A stretch of 64,000 nucleotides of DNA from the NCBI GenBank assembly GCA_963676345.2, contig CAXXTS010000003.1, forward strand, positions 124,001-188,000. Direction: 5' to 3'. This document shows positions 58,594-64,000 of the stretch, piece by piece. Positions within the stretch are counted from its first letter, which is position 1. The number at the start of each line of letters is the position of its first letter. Source of the DNA: G963665925 sp963676345. GTDB lineage: Bacteria; Bacillota; Clostridia; Peptostreptococcales; Acidaminobacteraceae. Made by a program: the position numbers and the translations under genes. A model generated the notes under the pieces. The model saw only the letters and a program-made list of their open reading frames with translations. It was not told the DNA's origin and ran no database searches.

Positions 58594-59811
58594 ATGAATG
58601 TCGAAAATGATATAAAATTTTATAGCAAAACGCATGTCGGTGGTACCTACCCACCGTTTTTGTCATGTGAAGAAATTAAGAAGGTGAGAGCCTTTCATAT
58701 GTCAATGGATGAGTACAAGGCAACACCGCTTGTAAAATTGGATGCGCTTGCAGAGATGCTAGGGGTTGGCAAACTTTTTGTAAAAGATGAGTCCATGCGA
58801 TTTGGCCTGAATGCTTTTAAAAGTCTTGGCGGAACCTATGCAGTGGCACGTCTGCTTTGTGAAAAGCTTGGTATCGCCATTGAAGAGGCCAGCTTTGACT
58901 ATTTCAGACAAGGGGATGTACATGAAAAGATAAAAGATATGGTTTTTGTAACAGCGACCGATGGCAATCATGGAAGGGGACTGGCATGGGCTGTAAATAA
59001 ACTTGGGTGTAAGTCCGTGGTCTACATGCCAAAAGGGTCTTCGCAGGCTCGACTTGAGGCCATTCAGGCTGAAGGTGCAGAGGCTTCAATAACAGAACTC
59101 AATTATGACGACGCGGTGCGCCTAGCCAGTCAGCATGCAGAGAAATACGGCTGGCATGTTGTTCAGGATACGGCTTGGGAAGGCTATGAATCTGTTCCAA
59201 ACTGGATTACGCAAGGGTATGCGACCATGGCTGCAGAGGCCCTGGACCAGCTTGAACTCGAGGGTATTAAAGGTCCGACGCATGTTTTTCTTCAAGCGGG
59301 GGTTGGGTCTATGGCAGGTGCGGTACTGGGCTATTATGCTAATGTCTTTAAATCAGAATGTCCTGTAACCACCATCGTTGAGCCAAGTGCAGCAGACTGT
59401 ATTTACAAATCAGCATATTCTCAGGATGGCCAGCCACATTTTGTGGGGGGGGCGTTGAACACAATAATGGCGGGACTTGCATGTGGTGAACCCAATCCTA
59501 TTACATGGCCGATTTTGAGGGATTTTGCTACTGCTTATGTATCCTGCCCGGATTACGTTGCGGCGCGGGGCATGCGTATGCTGGCATCACCGCCGAAAGA
59601 AGACAGACGTGTCATTTCTGGGGAGTCTGGTGCACCAGGTGTAGGGCTCTTATCTCTCATCATGCAGCACCCGAATCTGCAGGCCTTAAAATTAGAACTT
59701 GGACTGGACGACGCGTCAGTTGTCCTTTGCTTCAATACGGAAGGGGATACAGATCCTGCCCACTATCAGGCAGTTGTCTATGACGGCATACACCCATGTC
59801 CTGGTGTCTAG
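58594..59811 (+). CDS. dpaL: Diaminopropionate ammonia-lyase
   Basis: 405 aa with GGGGGTG before the ATG. A fold-type II PLP enzyme: PLP Lys in KDESMRFGLNAFKSLGG, with VTATDGNHGRGLAW, GSSQARLEAIQAEGAEASI and VFLQAGVGSMAGAVLGYYA. The C-terminal FNTEGDTDPAHYQAVV is diagnostic of DpaL/YgeX. It converts 2,3-diaminopropionate to pyruvate and two ammonia. It fits an amino-acid-fermenting lifestyle along with tnaA. A terminator follows. Confidence 0.94.
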   Translation: MNVENDIKFYSKTHVGGTYPPFLSCEEIKKVRAFHMSMDEYKATPLVKLDALAEMLGVGKLFVKDESMRFGLNAFKSLGGTYAVARLLCEKLGIAIEEASFDYFRQGDVHEKIKDMVFVTATDGNHGRGLAWAVNKLGCKSVVYMPKGSSQARLEAIQAEGAEASITELNYDDAVRLASQHAEKYGWHVVQDTAWEGYESVPNWITQGYATMAAEALDQLELEGIKGPTHVFLQAGVGSMAGAVLGYYANVFKSECPVTTIVEPSAADCIYKSAYSQDGQPHFVGGALNTIMAGLACGEPNPITWPILRDFATAYVSCPDYVAARGMRMLASPPKEDRRVISGESGAPGVGLLSLIMQHPNLQALKLELGLDDASVVLCFNTEGDTDPAHYQAVVYDGIHPCPGV

Positions 59812-59856
59812 GCCTTCTTGTCCCAGAAGGAGCCTGTATGTAAAAGAAAATAAAGT

Positions 59857-59899
59857 GGACCATGCTTTGCACCCTATGGGCAGAGCATGGTCCTTTAAG
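59857..59899. terminator. Bidirectional terminator between dpaL and the GGDEF/EAL gene
   Basis: GGACCATGCT / AGCATGGTCC, perfect 10-bp stem with A- and T-rich flanks. Confidence 0.85.
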
Positions 59900-59907
59900 T
59901 TTGTGTA

Positions 59908-61878
59908 TTAAGCGGCATTCTTGAGATGTTTTAGGGTCTCTTCGGCACTGATTGGCTTTGACACCAGATAGCCTTGACCGTATTCGCAGCGAATGGTATC
60001 AAGAAAGTGGCGCTGGTATTCATGTTCAATGCCTTCAGCGACGGTCGTGATGGACATGGCTCTAGCCATGTGCACAATGTGTTCAATGATGACATGACTG
60101 AGCCCCTTACTTTCAGTAATATCGTCAATATAGCTCTTATCTATTTTAAGGGTATCAAAGGGCAACTGCCTCAAATAGTTTAAGGAAGAATATTCAGTTC
60201 CAAAGTCATCAAGACTCAGTTTAAAACCAAAGTTCTTGAGCTGGTTAAGAATGAATCTGGAGTGCTTGATATCCTTAATAAGAGAGTACTCGGTTATTTC
60301 AAGTTCAATGCGTCTTGGGTCAATAGCATAGGTGTTGACAAGATCGCTAAGGTGGTCTGTAAAGTCCTCAGAGTGGAAGGTCTGAGGCGAAATATTTATT
60401 GAAAGTGTCTTTGCCCCAGCCTGCCATAAAGATCTGTTTTCATGAATAAAACTAAAAGCTGTTTTAAGAACCCAGCGATCAATTTCTAGGATTTGCCCCG
60501 TTTTTTCAGCAAGGGCAATTACCTGTCCAATATGCATGGTTTTAACAGGCATATCCGGCCATCTGAGCAGGACTTCAAATTTTTCTGTTTGACAGCTGTG
60601 CATGTGAAAAATTGGTTGGAAGTTCAGGCAGAAAGCATTTTGTTCAAGGGCTTCATCGATGGCATTTGTGACAAGGGTTTGGTCCGTTAGCTGTTCCTTG
60701 AAGTTGAGATCAAACTCTGCAGACTGGTTTTTTCCAATTAATTTTGCACGTTCAAGAGAAATGGACATGTTCTGGACGAGGGTTTCAAAATCCCGCCCAT
60801 CATTTGGAAACTGTGTGGTTCCAACACAACCCGTTGAAGCGATTTTGAACTTTCCGAGGCTTCTTTTTTTATTGAGTACACACAAAATTTTTGAAATGAA
60901 TCTATCAGAGTCACAGGACGGTGCTCCCTGTAGAAATACAAATTCATCCCCGCTCCACCGGTAGACCTTACAAGTAGGAAGCTCTAGGAAAGCACTTGAT
61001 ATGCGCTGCAAGTAGGTATCTCCGATTTTAGGACCGTAGATTTCATTAATGGCCCTAAAATTGTCAATGCCCATGAAGTAAACCGTAAAGGCTGTATTGT
61101 ACTCAATAAACTGATTCAAGTCATTTTCAAAGGATTGTCTGTTCCCAAGTGAGGTCAATGTATCGTTAAGAATCAGTTTGTCGATGGCTTCGTCTTTTTC
61201 TCGTTCGGAGGTGACGTCTCTTCCAAAAGAGACAACCATGAGCCGGTCTTCAAAGGGGTCATCAATGATGGTGTTGCTCCACTCAATCGTGAAGGTTTTT
61301 CCGTGCTTTCCAAGGATGACATTTTCACTGCTCAGGGCTATATGGTTTTCTTTTAGAGCAGAGATAAGTTCCTGTAATTTTGACTTGTCAGAATCTGGGA
61401 CAAGGACTTCGGGCCAGTATTTTCCAATGATTTCATCGCTATAGCCAAGAACATCTGAAAAGCGATGGTTCATATTGATGATTTCACCAGAAAGCTCCCA
61501 AACGAGAATGAGGGCGTTGCTGGCGTTGAAGATCTCTTCGACCAGGTGTTTTTGGTGAATCAAATCTTTATGTGCACTGTTCAGTGCATGGTAATTGTTT
61601 TTGAGTTCGTTGTGCAGTTGACTAAGACTTTTGTTACTCGCCTTGCAAACGTAGTGAATAAGAAGCGTTGAAAGGAAAACAAACCCCCAGCCTTTGATAA
61701 TTTCCATGTGGACATATATGGATTCATTTTCCGCAAATTGTATGAGGATGAGGCTTGTGAGGGGAATCCAAAGTGCACCAAAAGTGAAATAAAGGGCAGC
61801 AGGATTTACAATTGACTTAATATTTGAACACGTACGTATGTTTTGTTTCATTTTCGTAAAATAATTATGTTTAAACAT
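59908..61878 (-). CDS. PAS-GGDEF-EAL cyclic di-GMP protein
   Basis: 656 aa. Two membrane segments within about 25-75, a PAS domain (about 110-220), GGDEF (about 230-395) and EAL (about 405-655). The GGDEF active site reads SGDEF (RWSGDEFVF), so synthase activity is uncertain. The EAL domain looks intact: FEVLLRW (EVL for EAL), SINISPQTF, LEITEYSLI, DDFGTEYSSL and VAEGIE, so phosphodiesterase activity is likely. The start at ATG 61878 lacks a strong ribosome site; ATG 61851 is another option. Last in the minus-strand run after an MCP and a Cys-rich PAS-like gene. Confidence 0.88.
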   Translation of the reverse strand: MFKHNYFTKMKQNIRTCSNIKSIVNPAALYFTFGALWIPLTSLILIQFAENESIYVHMEIIKGWGFVFLSTLLIHYVCKASNKSLSQLHNELKNNYHALNSAHKDLIHQKHLVEEIFNASNALILVWELSGEIINMNHRFSDVLGYSDEIIGKYWPEVLVPDSDKSKLQELISALKENHIALSSENVILGKHGKTFTIEWSNTIIDDPFEDRLMVVSFGRDVTSEREKDEAIDKLILNDTLTSLGNRQSFENDLNQFIEYNTAFTVYFMGIDNFRAINEIYGPKIGDTYLQRISSAFLELPTCKVYRWSGDEFVFLQGAPSCDSDRFISKILCVLNKKRSLGKFKIASTGCVGTTQFPNDGRDFETLVQNMSISLERAKLIGKNQSAEFDLNFKEQLTDQTLVTNAIDEALEQNAFCLNFQPIFHMHSCQTEKFEVLLRWPDMPVKTMHIGQVIALAEKTGQILEIDRWVLKTAFSFIHENRSLWQAGAKTLSINISPQTFHSEDFTDHLSDLVNTYAIDPRRIELEITEYSLIKDIKHSRFILNQLKNFGFKLSLDDFGTEYSSLNYLRQLPFDTLKIDKSYIDDITESKGLSHVIIEHIVHMARAMSITTVAEGIEHEYQRHFLDTIRCEYGQGYLVSKPISAEETLKHLKNAA

Positions 61879-61914
61879 TTTAATACACCATTATAACTGC
61901 GGTACTCAAGTGGG

Positions 61915-62409
61915 TTAAATTTCAACCGATTTTTCCAGAACCGACAGTTCTTTATCTATTATCTTTTGGATTGTCTGTGTATCTTCTCTCAGTTCGACAA
62001 GCATGAAGGATTCATGGCCTGCGTTAACAGGCGTAAGTGTTGCTGTAAGCCATTTTGATCTGAGTTTGCCACCGTAAGTATAGTGCTGGTTTAACCGGAT
62101 TTTTTCAAAGGAGTTCTGCAAATACCAGGATGCGTCCAGGGCGTTTTTAAGGCGGCAATTTTTACACTGCCTGCGTGTTCCGCAGGCGTATTTTGTACCA
62201 GAAACATGTCTGCACTGAACCAGATTGCCAAAGCGTGCGTATTCCGGGTGTGTTTGAATATCAAATATGGCGTAGAGTGAATTGCTGATATATAGAATGT
62301 CACGCGATTTGTTTTCAATGAAAAGGGCGCGCTGATCAGAACTGATGCCGTATGCATCATGAAGCAGGGTTTTCCAGTTGATTGGTTTTGGCTTTCGAAT
62401 ACTCAACAT
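61915..62409 (-). CDS. PAS-like protein with clustered Cys motif
   Basis: 164 aa from ATG 62409 (MLSIRKPKPINW) with GGAGG upstream; the longer reading to 62460 would cross the palindrome at 62432. A PAS-type fold (FIENKSRDILYISNSLYAIFD...KWLTATLTPVNAGHESFMLVELRED) contains the conserved segment CRHVSGTKYACGTRRQCKNCRLKNA. The C-x9-CG-x4-CxxC spacing is known from a group of PAS-like signalling proteins. It could bind a metal, an Fe-S centre or be redox-active; this is inference. No output domain is attached, so it probably signals through the neighbouring GGDEF/EAL protein or the MCP. Confidence 0.78.
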   Translation of the reverse strand: MLSIRKPKPINWKTLLHDAYGISSDQRALFIENKSRDILYISNSLYAIFDIQTHPEYARFGNLVQCRHVSGTKYACGTRRQCKNCRLKNALDASWYLQNSFEKIRLNQHYTYGGKLRSKWLTATLTPVNAGHESFMLVELREDTQTIQKIIDKELSVLEKSVEI

Positions 62410-62431
62410 GGTGTTACCTCCATCTTGCTTT

Positions 62432-62455
62432 GCGGGTAAACACGTGTTTACCCGC
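62432..62455. repeat. 24-bp perfect palindrome between MCP and Cys-rich PAS genes
   Basis: Half-site GCGGGTAAACAC is followed immediately by its reverse complement, centred on CACGTG. It has no T-tract and lies 13 bp past the MCP stop and 22 bp before the PAS-like gene start. A dimeric regulator site or an mRNA-stabilising hairpin are both possible. Confidence 0.8.
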
Positions 62456-62468
62456 TGCATTTATTCAT

Positions 62469-64000
62469 TTAAACTTTAAAGCGGTTTACATTTTCATTAA
62501 GGTGTTCTGCAAGCTCTGCCTGCTTAATAGAAACCTCAGCCACTGATTCAATGGCTCCCGACACTTCATCGATATTATTTGTGATTTCAAGGCTGCTTGC
62601 GGTAGCTTCTTCTATGGCACTGGCAACGGACTCTATAGATGCATTGACTTGGCTGATCGATGTATTGATCTCAGAAGCTTTTTTGTCAAACTGGTGCATG
62701 GCGTTGCTTACAAATTCTGAATCAGCAAGATATTGCTCGCCTGTTTCAACAAGGGTGTCGTAATCAGATATGACTTTTGAATCTATAAACTCCAGTAGCC
62801 CCTTGGAATTGTCGGCAACATCCTTGAAGGCTTCGTTGACGTCTTGAACCAGGTCGTTAATTTTATCGACGGTCGAATTGGATTCAACTGCCAGCTTGCG
62901 CACTTCCTCGGCAACGACTGCAAAGCCTTTGCCGTGTTCACCAGCGCGTGCGGCTTCTATGGCGGCGTTAAGCGCAAGCAGGTTGGTCTGTTCAGAAATC
63001 TTTTGAATGGTATCTGACATAACAATAATCTCTTCAACCACTTTGGCTCTTTCGAGGGACTGCTGAATTCCGTCCTGTCTTTTTTGGTAAATTGCGCTTG
63101 CTTCTTTCTTAGACTTTACAGCATTGTCTTTCATGGCTGTTGCACGGTAGGCAATTTCTTGAGCACTATTTGTACCTCTTTGGGCGTCTTCCATTAAGGA
63201 GACTGCGAAATCCATAATTTCATTGGATGAACTGCTGACTTGTTCAATTGCGGCCGAGGTTTCTTCCATGCCCGCTGCAATCTCCTGTGTGGCCGTATTG
63301 ACATTTTGAACCTGTGCGTTGATTTCCTCGACAGTAGCGCTAAGCTCCTGAGAGGATGAAGTGACCTCACTAGAGTTTGTATTGACTTCCTGAAGCAGGT
63401 GTTTGAGCTTATCAGACATGGCGATAAAAGCACGTCCAATTTCCCCAATTTCATCTTGAGCTTTAAAGGAAACCGTTCTAGAAAAATCACCGTCACCAGC
63501 ATAGGCCATTTCCGTTTTTAAATACTTAAGCGGTTTTATAATGTTGCGGGTTGTAAATATGTATATGATGGTAATTGACAGGAGTATAGCGACCAGCATT
63601 ATGATAACAATCTGACGCTGTACAGAGTGATGTGTCGCCATATAGTCATCATAATTTGCGGTAATAGCAAGTCCCCACTCTCCAACGGGTTCATAACGGA
63701 CGTACTTTTCGGTGCCATCGACAGAGTAGAATGCTTCACCGCTGGCTCCGGCATGAATGTCTTGAATCATCTTGTCAATGGCAGGTGTATTGTACTCTTT
63801 TAAGTTGAAACTGAGCTCCATCGAAGTGTCTGGATGGGCAATGACTTGGCCGTTTTTATCAAACATGTAGCCGTAGCCTCCTTCAAAGACCTGAATTTCT
63901 TTAGCGTGACTTACCAGGTCTGACAGGCGAACGGTTAGGACAGCTGCGCCGTGGAGAGAACTTCCAGAGACAAGTGGTTTGCATATTGCGACAACGTGCT
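62469..64000 (-). CDS. Methyl-accepting chemotaxis protein, 5' end outside window
   Basis: The reading frame is open to the window edge (residues around [18 protein letters not shown] precede the inner ATG at 63866), so the true start is beyond 64000. The visible part holds the end of a dCache sensor ([17 protein letters not shown]), one membrane segment, HAMP, and the signalling domain with the hairpin tip [35 protein letters not shown] (shown as [20 protein letters not shown] in part). No C-terminal pentapeptide for CheR is seen. It responds to an unknown ligand. Confidence 0.93.
   Translation of the reverse strand, partial: [509 protein letters not shown]

Noticed and set aside
1..64000. 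CRISPR array, IS element, prophage, tRNA or rRNA genes
   Set aside because: No spacer-repeat pattern, transposase, integrase, phage protein, cloverleaf or rRNA segment was recognised by reading; the only tandem array is the 121-bp repeat.

Overview
The window looks like chromosome of a low-to-moderate GC, Gram-positive, anaerobic amino-acid-fermenting bacterium of the Clostridia. Evidence: Gram-positive Shine-Dalgarno sites (GGAGG-type), S-layer homology domains, lipoproteins without outer-membrane genes, ECF transporters, B. subtilis-like frl and pxp operons, tryptophanase and diaminopropionate ammonia-lyase. No rRNA, tRNA, IS element, phage gene or CRISPR array was seen. Species-level assignment is not possible from the sequence alone.

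Layout. 1-11092: the 3' part of a cobalamin riboswitch, a terminator, a 121-bp tandem-repeat tract and a seven-gene operon. It encodes secreted alpha/alpha-barrel proteins, DUF4430 (transcobalamin-like) proteins anchored by SLH domains or lipid, and an ECF importer. I read this as a Gram-positive B12 capture and import system that uses the same two folds as vertebrate intrinsic factor/transcobalamin. 11099-15084: a MarR regulator whose frame carries an in-frame TGA at codon 8 (candidate selenocysteine), an AhpD-like CxxC protein, a lipoyl-domain/dihydrolipoamide dehydrogenase fusion and a lipoate ligase, together a plausible lipoamide-linked peroxidase unit. 15107-18540: a small membrane protein and a large secreted adhesin-like protein. 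18552-27208: a sigma-54 circuit with a sodium:solute symporter, an NtrB-like kinase, an NtrC-like activator and then a 5-oxoprolinase operon (pxpA, NRAMP-like ycsG, pxpB, pxpC); each half has its own -24/-12 promoter. 27304-33211: a fructoselysine-type (frl) operon with deglycase, ABC importer without ATPase, kinase and GntR regulator, with paired operator-like palindromes. 33223-40332 (minus strand): sugar-modifying enzymes, two glycosyltransferases, a flavoprotein and a polytopic membrane protein, probably for a surface glycan. 40564-53138: sensor kinases, universal stress protein, MFS and SSS transporters, a receiver protein lacking its phospho-acceptor Asp, a TPR protein, and small membrane and regulatory genes. 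53170-59899: a regulator divergent from tryptophanase, iron alcohol dehydrogenase, an orphan kinase and diaminopropionate ammonia-lyase. 59908-64000 (minus strand): a GGDEF/EAL protein, a Cys-rich PAS-like protein and a chemotaxis receptor cut by the window end.

Together the genes describe a cell that scavenges B12 and amino-acid derivatives (pyroglutamate, Amadori products, tryptophan, diaminopropionate) and invests heavily in membrane sensors. The observations most worth following up are the transcobalamin-like B12 operon, the TGA-containing MarR gene next to the lipoamide redox cluster, and the paired sigma-54 promoters.
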